Assembly (NCBI RefSeq): GCF_024713945.1
Contig: NW_027461520.1
Coordinates: 186,001-250,000, forward strand
Source of the DNA: Dermatophagoides farinae
Taxonomy: Eukaryota > Arthropoda > Arachnida > Sarcoptiformes > Pyroglyphidae
Length of the DNA stretch: 64,000 bases
Reading direction: 5' to 3'
In this document: positions 1 through 9,848 of the stretch, one piece after another
How positions within the stretch are numbered: position 1 is the first letter of the stretch
Layout: each line of letters begins with the position of its first letter
Notes under the pieces: generated by a model
The model's database searches: none
Told to the model about the DNA's origin: nothing
What the model saw: the letters and a program-made list of their open reading frames with translations, nothing else
Program-made: the position numbers and the translations under genes

Positions 1-74
1 TAAATACATTGATATACACGATAATATTAGTTAATTTTTAAGTAACGGATAAATAGTTTAAAAATTTACTATTT

Positions 75-1229
75 TTAACTTGCCTGTTTATGGTAAATGT
101 ACAAACCCAATGCACCAGTGACGCATTGTAATACCATTAGTTCACGAAAGAGCTGTAATTCGCTCAAATGCGATCTTATTCGAAGCCAGTAATTAATCAA
201 AGTGTGATTGTTAGACGGTTCAAGACAGTTAGTTTTTTTGTTAATCAAAGGTATACGATGTATTGGACAGTGAATTATGCCTATTAGTTGTGGAATACTA
301 ACAATGAAATTGAGTATTTGTGGCATTGAAATTAAAAACAGCAGACTGAGCGAACGAGACAACATAGCTTGAGTAAATAAAAAAAATGTGCAATAATAAG
401 TGTAAATGTTTCCAATGAAGCAAAGTGCTGGGTATTTATTCTTGGAGTATAGAAAGAGAGAAAGTGTTATAAATGTCAGGTACGACCAAAGTTGATGAAC
501 AGTGAAGTTGTCGTCAATGTTTAAAGAGAAAGCCGTGTATAACTTATTCAAGAATAAAATGATCGCTATCACGATAGCTTGACCCACTTCCAAACCGTTT
601 ATTCCTGCATAAATGTTAACGGAGTTGCAAAATACGACCGTCATTGTAGCAACACACGCTAGTTCGATAAGTTTTAACATTATGGGAAATTTGATGAGCG
701 GTAGAAAGAATTTTTGAATATATGCAACTTCGTTTATTTCGCTAAACTCATTAGTACTAGAACTTTTAACACTCGATCTAATCCACAATCCAAACAACAA
801 CGTTAAGAAAAACTTAACCTTTTTTGAAATACACACGATGTCATCAACGAACCCCAGAAATGCACCCAATAACATAGAAAATGACAATATTATATAATTA
901 ATTTCGGCATTCTTGTCAGTTATATATTCGAAGATGAAATATATGCCACAAACCAGCAAATGATTCGCGATTACGACAATTCCTAACGTTTCAGGCAACA
1001 TTGTAGAAGTTAGTTCACTGACTTTATGATAGTTCCGACCTGTAATTCCTTTTTGCAGCATTACGCATGAAATGTACTCAAAGTAAGAATAGAAAAAATT
1101 ACTCGAAAAAATCAAAAGTACAATGGTGAGTCCAAGCAATCCATAGTGCTGGAAGACCCCAAGATATACGACGAAACTAATATTTAGTAGTATAATCAGT
1201 AGTCTCAATCGTTTATCTTGTATAATCAT
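75..1229 (-). CDS. ALG7: UDP-GlcNAc:dolichyl-phosphate GlcNAc-1-phosphotransferase
   Basis: This enzyme transfers GlcNAc-1-phosphate from UDP-GlcNAc to dolichyl phosphate in the ER membrane, the first committed step of N-glycan precursor synthesis (target of tunicamycin). The 384-residue protein is highly hydrophobic with about ten membrane segments, close to the usual family length of about 400. DPAGT1 signatures are readable in order: a GRNYHK-like segment at 64-70 followed by PETLG at 79-83, the catalytic Asp pair in GFVDD at 126-130, NIYAGINGLEVGQ at 205-217, and CPIHRIP at 321-327. The ATG at 1229 gives a natural N-terminus. The downstream end lies 74 bp from the window edge. It has no introns. 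Assignment rests on several collinear motifs. Confidence 0.93.
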   Translation of the reverse strand: MIIQDKRLRLLIILLNISFVVYLGVFQHYGLLGLTIVLLIFSSNFFYSYFEYISCVMLQKGITGRNYHKVSELTSTMLPETLGIVVIANHLLVCGIYFIFEYITDKNAEINYIILSFSMLLGAFLGFVDDIVCISKKVKFFLTLLFGLWIRSSVKSSSTNEFSEINEVAYIQKFFLPLIKFPIMLKLIELACVATMTVVFCNSVNIYAGINGLEVGQAIVIAIILFLNKLYTAFSLNIDDNFTVHQLWSYLTFITLSLFLYSKNKYPALCFIGNIYTYYCTFFLFTQAMLSRSLSLLFLISMPQILNFIVSIPQLIGIIHCPIHRIPLINKKTNCLEPSNNHTLINYWLRIRSHLSELQLFRELMVLQCVTGALGLYIYHKQAS

Positions 1230-1774
1230 TTAGAACTAATTTTAGATTTCTAGTAAATTATAATTTTTCTTTTTGAGATCATTTAATTTATTGAACTAAT
1301 TTAAAAATCTTCTCCAATAATATTAATTGCTTTGTTCGTTCAAGTCTTTTTTTATCTTGTACTTTTTAGTTATTTTTTAATATTTCCATTGTCGACAGAA
1401 ATTAAGTACAACTTAATTTTTTCGGTGTCCATACAAGTCAAATAGATTCACAACAAATTTAGTATTGGTTTGGCATATCTGTAATGTTTAAGCAACTTTT
1501 CTACTTTATTTTTTTTATATTACTTAAGCTATAAGTCAATTTAATTAGTTATTTTTCCAAATAAGAAAGTCGCGCTTTTAGCAGAGCTGTTCATAAAATT
1601 ATACACAATAAGGTTGTTTAATCTTATATTGTATAGCCGAGTTTTTTTTTAGATTTTGATGTCAATGAATCTGTGCAACTTAAACGAAAATTAGATACCT
1701 GAAAATCGATGTGTGTGAAATATATTAATCAAACAATAAAATTCTGTAATATACAATATACAAAAAATGAGTTT
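1230..1774. other. AT-rich intergenic interval, nothing recognised
   Basis: About 545 bp between the divergent ALG7-type gene and the following unknown gene. The sequence is rich in A/T runs with stops in all frames. I see no tRNA, snRNA signature or convincing ORF. It presumably holds the two promoters. Confidence 0.5.
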
Positions 1775-2751
1775 ATGCTCAACTCGTTAATTGCATCGTT
1801 CGAACAAGCCGAATTGCATAAAATAAGTTGCTCTTTAAAAAAATCACATCAAAATCGTTTGCTAAATGTGCTGATGTTCTACTGAAATATCATAAACTAG
1901 CTAACGGAGCAGATGATATTTTTTTGAACTCATTGATCACACTACAGTGGATATGCAAAAATGAATTATCATTAGCTCTAGACTATAGAAATGAAGAACT
2001 AGCTTTTACAGTGTATATATATAATCTAAAACTTTACAATAGTAAAGAGCTGGAAATATTTTTTATTTCTCTGGAGTATCAAGATTATGACGTTAAAGTA
2101 AGTCAAACTGTTGAATTATTCTTGATAAAAAATAACGATATTTCTAATTTAATCAACATCTTAAACACTTATTTAAATTCAAAACCTAAAAATATTGCTG
2201 ACAAATTAGAGAAATACGAATCACTAATTAAATGTTTTGTTAAAAATATTTTGACTGCAGCACTTTTTTCAGAACCAATCTGTTACATTGAGTTAGATAC
2301 AGTTATAAAACTGGCTTTTTTATATGCATCAAAAGCTTTCATTCAGCTAGATGAAAGTAGTACATGGATTAAAACATATAGAACGAAATGTGAAATGTTT
2401 TTAAAAACGATAAAAGTTAGCTTTTTAAATTTCTTGCGATTTTTGTCTCGAAAAAACTTTATTAGAAGCAATCTAAATTACTTCTCGGATAAAAAAAATA
2501 AAATTTTTTGTTACTACGCTTTTAAAATAAGATCTATTCTGATGCAACATAAAAATGAATTTGAACATAAAGCTATTACATCGATTTTAAATGTTTCAGA
2601 AGCTAAACAAACTGCAGAAACACATAAATTACTTGATAACTTTGAAAAAATTTTTCAAATATTCTCGGAACTGGATTTCCAATCAGGATGTGAGAATCAT
2701 CATTGCGATATTCTATTGATAAAATGGACAAAAAAATATTTTGCACAATAG
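1775..2751 (+). CDS. Unrecognised protein with a probable -1 frame switch at TTTAAAA
   Basis: An open frame runs from 1828 to 2751 (about 307 codons), but its first in-frame ATG is near codon 189 and a TAA lies just upstream at 1819-1821, so the visible frame lacks its own start. An ATG at 1775 opens the neighbouring frame (MLNSLIASFEQAELHK...) and reaches T3A7 at 1834-1843. In that frame the heptamer is read T TTA AAA, the classical -1 slip pattern, and a -1 shift there (or one missing A) joins the long frame exactly, giving about 325 residues. No GT-AG intron tested from the upstream ATGs restores the frame. The protein is helical and Lys/Leu/Ile-rich with no family I recognise, no signal peptide and no clear membrane segment. 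Confidence 0.55.
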
Positions 2752-2804
2752 CATTCTAGGCAAAGTGCAAATTGATTACTTGGATGGATTAGAAAAATTA
2801 TATT

Positions 2805-5800
2805 CTAGTTAACATCGATCAATCTAGTTAGCTTTTCGTTGTTCTTTAGCATTTTCTCGTCGTTAATTTTTCGGCGATCAATAAATTTAAGAATTTCTTC
2901 GATAAATATTATTGGAAAGGAAATTCCAATAATCACCAACCAATTGTAAATATTCAGCGGAATAGTATGGAATATTTTGTTAAAAAACGGAATATAAATC
3001 ATCAACAAATGAATTATAAGACTGAAAATTATAGCAACAATAAGAAGTGGGTTGCTCAAAGGTCCTACAGACAATAGACTTTGGTTTTCATTAAGAGCGT
3101 TTAATGCATTTAACATTTCGATAACTACTAAAACTGTTAATGACAAAGTGGAAGCTTTAGTGCGATTTTTCAAAATGCATTGACACAAGCCAGTGTTTTG
3201 TAAAGTGGCATCAAAAAAAGTACCATGATATTGCGAGTCTTTCCACGCGTGACATTCTTGATAGTTGCGTAACTGTTTCAAAGTATCCCAAGCGCCAAAA
3301 GTCGAACAAGCTGACAAGATATGAAATAGGTATATTCCAACAGTAGCGATTCCAACGTATGTTCCTATAACAACATATCTGATGATTGTCCAGGAGTTTA
3401 TTAATTTTTCTGACGAATCTCTTGGTCGTTTATTCATAAGATTTTCATCTGTTTTGTTAAAACTCAAAGCTGTAGCGGGAGCCCCATCTGTGATTAAATT
3501 CACCCACAATAATTGAACCGGGAGAAAAGTGTCAGGCAAACCCATAGCCGTGGCCAAAAAGATTGACATGATTTCTCCTATGTTTGAACTAATCAAGTAT
3601 CGAATAAAACATTTCATGTTATAGTAGATTGATCTTCCCTCTTCTATTGCTGAGACAATGGTAGAGAAGTTATCATCAGCCAATATCATATCAGCGGCTT
3701 CTTTCGCTACTTCAGTACCGGAAAGTCCTAGAGCAATTCCGATGTCGCTAGACTTAAGTGCAGGACCATCGTTAATACCATCTCCTGTCATTGCAACAAT
3801 TTCGCCTCGCTCTTGTAGCAAAGTAACAATTTCAAGTTTGTCTAAGGGATTTGCTCGGGAAATAATAGCTCCGTTTTTAGAACTTAACAACTCAATTTTT
3901 TGGGTGCGAGGAAGTAACTTAAACTCTGCAGCTGTTAGAGAAGAAAGATTAGTGTTATTTCCACCAAGTCCAATAATTTCAGCTACGGCGTTTGCCGTTT
4001 TTTTAGAATCTCCAGTGATCATAATTATTCTGACTGCAGACTTTCTGCATTTTTCGAGGGCTTTTTTGACTTCTGGGCGAGGTGGATCGTGTATACCGCA
4101 TAACCCGAGCAGTATTAAATCTTTTTCTACGTTCTCATATTCATTTTCATCGTCTAGAAAGTCAAAATTGTCAAAAACTACGTTGAATTTCACTGCTAGA
4201 GCCAACGTTCTAAGCGCTTTTTGAGCCATTTCTCCTAAATGTTCGTGTGCCTGGTTAATTGCTTCAGGCGACAAAGCCACAATTTTACCGGATCCATCAA
4301 ACATATGAGTACATCTAGCGATAATGTTTTCAGGCGCACCTTTGACGTACAGCGAATAGTTGTTATTGTAATCTTTAAGAATGACACTCATGCTTTTGCG
4401 GGCTCTAGAAAATTCTAACGTTGCCACGATGCTTTCATTCTGACGCCAGAAGTTTCCGTTCACTTCGGCATTGCTGCTATCAATACTAGTATGGTCGGTA
4501 TTAATTAAGCTAGGTTTAAAAACAGATACATCAATTTGCTCAACCAAATACTTTAAAGCGATATCGGTGGGGTCTCCTCTAGGTTCGAGAGAAGACGTGT
4601 TTTGGTATATCAATTTACTTTGATTGCAGAAAGAAGCGCATTTCAAAAAGTGGATAAACGCTGTTGTGTTGTTAAATGTGTCAGAAAATTTCAAAGTGTT
4701 GCGTTTAATTACGTCATCTCCCTTCGAGTCAGAAGACGATACGATTGACTCATAAGGTTCAGCGTCGTATTTTGTAAATAAGTTTGACAAAATTGAAAAC
4801 TCATGAACTCTCATTTTATTTGTTGTAAGTGTACCTGTTTTGTCCGAGCAAATAACAGTGGTACATCCAAGAGTTTCCACACAAGCCAATTTTCGCACAA
4901 TAGCATTTCGCATGCTCATTCTTCGAGTTCCAAGAGCTAAGCAAGTAGTAATTACAGTAGGAAGTCCTTCCGGCATAGCAGCCACTGCCAGAGCGATTGA
5001 TATTTTAAGATAATAAATACAACCATTGAGGAATGATCCATGGGCACTGAAATTTTGAATGTTTATCAGCCACACTAGTGCACAAATAACCAATATTATT
5101 TTAGTAAGCTGGTCTGCGAAGATCGAAAGCTGTTTTTTCAAAGGAGTTTGAGTTTCATGGGTGTCTTCAACAAGTGATTTATGGATTTTTCCTATTTCTG
5201 TGGTCATTCCTGTAGCCAATACCAAGCAGCGGCATGTTCCAAACGTTAGTGTCGTTCCGCCCAACAGAATGTTATTGAGCCCTTGAATTTCGTTACAAGA
5301 CTGTTCCAACACTGCAGCAGTTTTAACAACAGGGTAACTTTCTCCTGTAAGCTCACTTTGTTGCGTTTTTACAAATCGAGAAATAATTTCTATAATTCTG
5401 CAATCTGCGGGGATGCGATCACCCGTTCTAATTTCAATTATATCACCGGGAACAAGATTACGAGAGTCAACTCGGTGCCATTTTCCTTTTCGTAAAACAA
5501 ATGACACGTCTGCTTGCAGTTTTTTTAAAGCATCTAAACTTTTTCGAGCTTTTTTTTCTTGCGTTATGCCGATTATCGCATTGATAACTAGGATTAAAAA
5601 AATAACTCCGGGTTCGACAAGAGCGTCAAGTGTTAATTTATTATCTACATATGAGAGCACAATTGACAAAATAGCTGAAAACAGCAAAATTAGAACTAAT
5701 TTGTCTTCAAATTGTTCTAAAATTAATTTCAAGGTGGAAACATTTTTTTTCACGCAGAGTTCGTTGTAATTATAAATTTCTCTTCGTTTAATAACTTCGT

Positions 5801-5933
5801 CCTGAGTCAAACCGACGGAAGGTTTTACGTTTAAAAGCACGCACGACTTTTCTGCAGTGTACTGGCACGCTTGGTAAATCGAAATTGGAGGCTCATTGAA
5901 AGTAGTTTGCATATTGATCTGATTATTGCTCAT
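2805..5933 (-). CDS. SERCA-type P-type Ca2+-ATPase
   Basis: P2A calcium pump that moves cytosolic Ca2+ into the ER lumen using ATP. It has 1042 residues, full family length. Visible: an N-terminal cation-ATPase segment, TGES actuator loop near 194, the PEGLP helix containing a Ca-binding Glu, phosphorylation motif CSDKTGTLTTNK near 362, TGDGINDGPAL hinge near 715, then ISSNIGEIMSIF and NLITDGAPATALSFN, which carry the Glu, Asn and Asp that coordinate Ca2+ in SERCA1. These residues favour SERCA over PMCA or Na/K pumps. TGDGINDGPAL has Gly where animal SERCA usually has Ala. There are no introns, and an antisense open frame at 3658-4224 is a shadow. The protein ends in a charged tail. Confidence 0.96.
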   Translation of the reverse strand: MSNNQINMQTTFNEPPISIYQACQYTAEKSCVLLNVKPSVGLTQDEVIKRREIYNYNELCVKKNVSTLKLILEQFEDKLVLILLFSAILSIVLSYVDNKLTLDALVEPGVIFLILVINAIIGITQEKKARKSLDALKKLQADVSFVLRKGKWHRVDSRNLVPGDIIEIRTGDRIPADCRIIEIISRFVKTQQSELTGESYPVVKTAAVLEQSCNEIQGLNNILLGGTTLTFGTCRCLVLATGMTTEIGKIHKSLVEDTHETQTPLKKQLSIFADQLTKIILVICALVWLINIQNFSAHGSFLNGCIYYLKISIALAVAAMPEGLPTVITTCLALGTRRMSMRNAIVRKLACVETLGCTTVICSDKTGTLTTNKMRVHEFSILSNLFTKYDAEPYESIVSSSDSKGDDVIKRNTLKFSDTFNNTTAFIHFLKCASFCNQSKLIYQNTSSLEPRGDPTDIALKYLVEQIDVSVFKPSLINTDHTSIDSSNAEVNGNFWRQNESIVATLEFSRARKSMSVILKDYNNNYSLYVKGAPENIIARCTHMFDGSGKIVALSPEAINQAHEHLGEMAQKALRTLALAVKFNVVFDNFDFLDDENEYENVEKDLILLGLCGIHDPPRPEVKKALEKCRKSAVRIIMITGDSKKTANAVAEIIGLGGNNTNLSSLTAAEFKLLPRTQKIELLSSKNGAIISRANPLDKLEIVTLLQERGEIVAMTGDGINDGPALKSSDIGIALGLSGTEVAKEAADMILADDNFSTIVSAIEEGRSIYYNMKCFIRYLISSNIGEIMSIFLATAMGLPDTFLPVQLLWVNLITDGAPATALSFNKTDENLMNKRPRDSSEKLINSWTIIRYVVIGTYVGIATVGIYLFHILSACSTFGAWDTLKQLRNYQECHAWKDSQYHGTFFDATLQNTGLCQCILKNRTKASTLSLTVLVVIEMLNALNALNENQSLLSVGPLSNPLLIVAIIFSLIIHLLMIYIPFFNKIFHTIPLNIYNWLVIIGISFPIIFIEEILKFIDRRKINDEKMLKNNEKLTRLIDVN

Positions 5934-6049
5934 AATAATACTTATTCAAATTTAAAAATTTTTAAATATGCAAAATAACCTAATTTAATCATTCTCAAAT
6001 TGTAATTACGACAAAAAAATACTCATCCGTCGTTTTACTCAAGAAGTCA

Positions 6050-6470
6050 ATGAACAATGATGAGAAAGATTTCCTACACGAATACCCACTAGTTGACGAT
6101 ATTTTGACAGTTAAGCTGTTGAAATCAGTTTATAGACTCAAGGATGACAGTTTAATAACAACTGGTTTATCACAAGGTATGTTTGACACGCAAAATACTT
6201 TTTTTAGTCACAAAAGAATTGAAAAAAAACAATTGCAAACTCGTCATATTTGCAAAAGATACCGAACCTATCAGTATTGTGTATAATGCTCAAGACATGG
6301 CAAGACAAAAAAACGTTCCGACTTGCTTTGCAGGAACTAGAAAACTGCTAGGTGAAGCTGCGGGAGAAGAATTAGGCACGTGCATCATTTGTATCAAAAA
6401 AACAAACAATCATCAACTGTCAAAACTGATTGAACAGACTCTACTTGATTTAGATTTGTGTTTAATCTGA
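6050..6470 (+). CDS. SNU13: SNU13/15.5K-like L7Ae RNA-binding protein
   Basis: L7Ae-family protein of the U4 snRNP and box C/D snoRNPs, which binds kink-turn RNA. Exon 1 is 6050-6176, a 31-nt intron GTATGT...TTTTTTTAG is 6177-6207, and exon 2 is 6208-6470, giving 129 residues, almost exactly the SNU13 length. The start YPLVDDILTVKLL matches the SNU13 N-terminus, and TKELKKNNCKLVIFAKDTEP, KNVPTCFAGTRKLLGEAAG and the final hydrophobic strand follow in order. The usual G-A-N-E RNA-binding motif before TK is replaced by G-L-S-Q, so it is divergent; NHP2 is the alternative. Its stop is 3 bp from the stop of the convergent neighbour. Confidence 0.72.
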
Positions 6471-6473
6471 TCG

Positions 6474-7997
6474 TCACGGCAAGTAATTATGCAGTTCCAC
6501 AGGAAATATAGCAGCTTCAACAGGATACACGCACTTATTTTCAATTTTAACGCCATGACAACTATGTTTCTAAAAATTATTTTCCGTTTTTTAACTTACA
6601 CTTAACACTTTCAAAGCCCAGTATCCTTTGTTGGTATTCAAACATTCTGGAAATCTGTCAAAAGCGATTCCGCAATCGATGTTTTCCGCGCCGGGCATCA
6701 ATTCAAACTTGGCCCACGGATGCAGAGGATTGAATTTGTCTTTGATATATTCGTGTCCATAACCGTTTAGGGTGAAATAAGCGGTATTTTTATCGTACCA
6801 CAAATAAATATCAATCACCGTGGTTGTAGGCAGTCCATATGTAGACTGAAATAATTTCAAGTTTTTGAAATCTATTTCCGTCTCTAATATTTTTCTGTAA
6901 ACAAGAATTTCTTGAGGACGATGATCGAAAATTTCATATGGCCCGTCAAACAGCTCAGGATAATAGCTTTTAGAATTTGCTTCGCAAACATTTTGTTTTT
7001 TACATGATAGTGTGAAACCTTCAACATAAATAGTGTTGTAAATGCCGTACTCCTTATTTTTTGCGATTTTCAAAACCTGAGACTTTACTGACAATGCGCT
7101 ACTAGCTTCTGGTTGCGCAGCATTCGTGTCACATGAGTCCGAAAATCTGCATGATGCAAGTTCGTGGGCTCTATCATAGATTTTGTCGAGTTTGTGGGGT
7201 GTTATAGCAAGTCTATCAAGAGAATCGAATATCAAATTATTAGCAGCTTTTTCAATAGCTTGAGAGTACGGATTCTGGTCTTTAGGTTTAAGAAGCAGAA
7301 ACGGACTTGACAAGTTATGTTTGATACTCTCCATGGTTTGAACAATCGGCTCCATTTCGAGTGTATCAATCAACGTGTCAGTAACGGGACTTTTCAAAAC
7401 ATTGTACGTGTTTTCACCAAACTTCCAGGTTTTGTCATACAATTTGTATAAAGTGCTTTCTGTAATCATATTATAAAGCGGTGAAGCGAACGACGCGCCA
7501 AGTTCACTTAAAGCTACACAGTCATGTAACTCAGGATTACAGATAAAACTATGAAATGAATTTTTGTCACTAGAAATGCCAGGAAAAATGTGGGTGTTAA
7601 AAAAATTTTGGTTCTCCACATTTTGCCTTATGTTGCTAAATAGTTTTTGACTGTAGTTCTGATACTTTTCTAAACTATTTTGTATAGAACTGATTTGGTC
7701 TCGAACCACTCTTGACATGCTCGGCACATTTACTTTGTGAATCGGGCTTTCGTTGAAGGAAATTTTGTCATCGTTAATTAATCCCTGTAGTTTTGTTGGC
7801 ACAAATGTTGTGGTACCCAACTCAAGCTTATTTTTATTAAGAACATTTCCGTTCTGGTTCAGCACCTTAATGTTTTCTGATTTTACTTCTGGTAATTTAA
7901 TTGCTGCATTGTTTAGATTCATCCGGCCAGGCAGCTTTAACAAATCAGCCAGAAGCTGACCTTGTGTTAAGACCAAAGTAAGTACATAAACTATCAT
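6474..7997 (-). CDS. Secreted cysteine-containing protein, unknown family
   Basis: Exon 1 is 7997-6600, a 30-nt intron (6599-6570, GTAAGT...TTTTTAG) is followed by exon 2 at 6569-6474; together they encode 497 residues. The N-terminus is a typical signal peptide of about 18 residues with no later membrane span, so the product is probably secreted or lumenal. Cysteines come in close pairs (CNPELHDC, CRFSDSC, CKKQNVC, CGIAFDRFPEC), and the second exon adds another pair (CHGVKIENKC) that an unspliced reading loses. The C-terminal third looks like a compact beta-rich domain (YLWYDKNTAYFTLNGYG). I do not recognise the family. It may be a lineage-specific surface or vesicle protein. Confidence 0.75.
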
Positions 7998-8036
7998 AGG
8001 TAAGTATATTTTCGTTTTTATAACAGAATGTAGTGC

Positions 8037-9698
8037 TTAGTCTTCACTTAATACCGATTCGTCACTATCACTCCAGTCTTTTATCTTAGTATCTACAATT
8101 TCTAAATTCTTTAAACACACACCTGTATTATTTAAAGCATTTTGTAAGGGGGAAAAAACTTCTTGTTCATTTACTTCACTAATAGAATCAACATCGATGG
8201 TTTTTGCTTGTTTTTCAATTCTAGCGTTTTTTAAATCAAATTCACTTTCAACGTTTGTTTCATGCTGCGATTCAATCTGCGACAGATTTGGTATGTGCGT
8301 TTCAACTTTTAGTTTTTTTGTAAATTGTTGGATGGCAAAGAAATCGTCCGACGAACTCGATATAAATAAGTTACTAAGCATTCCTGTCAGTCTTTCTTCA
8401 TATCCCGTTACAAGAGCATTAGCAAGATTATGTAGTTGCGTTTCTGACAATGCATTCAGTCGGCTTAATAAGCAGTGGATGTAGATAATAGAGAGGTCGA
8501 GAAGCGAGTCAAATAACAAAATTGTGTCGTAATTATAATTATCAGCAGAAAGTTGATAAGCAAAGTTTAGTATAGGTTTTGTATCGTCGAACTCTTTGGC
8601 TTTATGAACTGTATTTTGAGGTTGAGGAAGTGTTAAAAAGAACTCGGTGATGTAGAAGCTCAACGACTCTATGTTTAGCTCTTCGCATTTAATTTTTAAT
8701 CCATTATTAGACATGAAGAGTTTCACAGGCTTAAGTTCATTAGATTTATTCGCGAATTTTCTTTTGAAATTGTCTAATTTAATATCGTCTTCAGAGGAAG
8801 CGTTTAGTATAAGTTCTTTTAAACACAAAAACGGTATTTTTGCGTGAATCGTGTAAACTCCTTCGACAATTTTTCTGTGTGCTTTTTTAATAATAGTGAT
8901 ACTCGGCAGAATGGGTCCCACTATTAATGATTCTTCGTTTTGGTCAAAAACAACGGTTACTTTAACTAAACGCCCAAGCATTGCTGTTGTCAAAAAAAGC
9001 GAAGGTCCTTCGAAGTTTAAACTATCCGTACTAAAACTTTGTTCGTTAACTTTTCCAATGAAAGCAGACAACGTCCACGTTATTTGTTTTAATTGTTTTT
9101 TAGTAGTCTTGCATAATACAGTTTGGCCCACGACAAAATCGTTTTCAATAATAAAGGCTTGTGTGCTTTGCGTGACTTTTTGTTTTTGGCGAACTTTTTT
9201 CTGCGTTCCAGCAAATACTACGTTGTCTCTAATTATGTTAATGTGATTATACGCTTTAAAAATCTCAATAACTTCTTGAAACTGTGTGTTTGACGAAAAC
9301 TTCCATTGCATCGTAATTGATTTTTCAATTTTCGTAGAAACAAACATAATCGAAAGCAACATAGACGAATATATTCCGACTTCCTTGACTAATTTAACAC
9401 TTAAGCGGCGAACATCAAGTTCTTGCTCGTTAGAAATAACAAATGAACTAGATTTTTGATCGAAATATAAAATAACATAGGAACTTACGCCATTAACAGT
9501 TAGTTTAATTTTATATATTTTTTTTTTTTTGAATTCACTATCTGCAACGAAAAGAGGATCCTCTTTTTGTTCATCATCAAAACTTTCTTGAAACAATGAT
9601 TTCATTTCTGCAAAACTGGGTAGCAAATTTTTCCAGCTAAAATTTGATAAATCAGAAGGTTCTATAAATAACACGTTTCGCAAGAACCAGTTCATCAT
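8037..9698 (-). CDS. Unrecognised 553-residue protein
   Basis: An intronless frame starts at an MMNW double Met. The first 350 residues alternate short beta-like hydrophobic strands with charged loops (for example YKIKLTVNGVSSYVILYF), possibly PH-like or beta-sandwich folds. The rest is helical and then acidic, ending DWSDSDESVLSED, a style common in trafficking or chromatin adaptors but not diagnostic. There is no signal peptide or membrane segment. It lies 40 bp upstream of the start of the secreted-protein gene, on the same strand. The frame is long enough in this AT-rich DNA to be a real gene. Function unknown. Confidence 0.7.
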   Translation of the reverse strand: MMNWFLRNVLFIEPSDLSNFSWKNLLPSFAEMKSLFQESFDDEQKEDPLFVADSEFKKKKIYKIKLTVNGVSSYVILYFDQKSSSFVISNEQELDVRRLSVKLVKEVGIYSSMLLSIMFVSTKIEKSITMQWKFSSNTQFQEVIEIFKAYNHINIIRDNVVFAGTQKKVRQKQKVTQSTQAFIIENDFVVGQTVLCKTTKKQLKQITWTLSAFIGKVNEQSFSTDSLNFEGPSLFLTTAMLGRLVKVTVVFDQNEESLIVGPILPSITIIKKAHRKIVEGVYTIHAKIPFLCLKELILNASSEDDIKLDNFKRKFANKSNELKPVKLFMSNNGLKIKCEELNIESLSFYITEFFLTLPQPQNTVHKAKEFDDTKPILNFAYQLSADNYNYDTILLFDSLLDLSIIYIHCLLSRLNALSETQLHNLANALVTGYEERLTGMLSNLFISSSSDDFFAIQQFTKKLKVETHIPNLSQIESQHETNVESEFDLKNARIEKQAKTIDVDSISEVNEQEVFSPLQNALNNTGVCLKNLEIVDTKIKDWSDSDESVLSED

Positions 9699-9848
9699 TT
9701 TCTAATTATATAATGATCAGATAATTTTATCTACTTAAAAGTCTAGGTTCGAGCAGTTCGATTTTTTTACGCCACCATACTTTTAATTAAACCATTATTC
9801 ATTATAAAAAATTTTTTGTTAATCAAAATACAATCAATATCGTTATAC

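Noticed and set aside
3658-4224. Long open frame antisense to the calcium pump
   Set aside because: Lies wholly within the well-supported ATPase gene, has biased antisense composition and no family resemblance.
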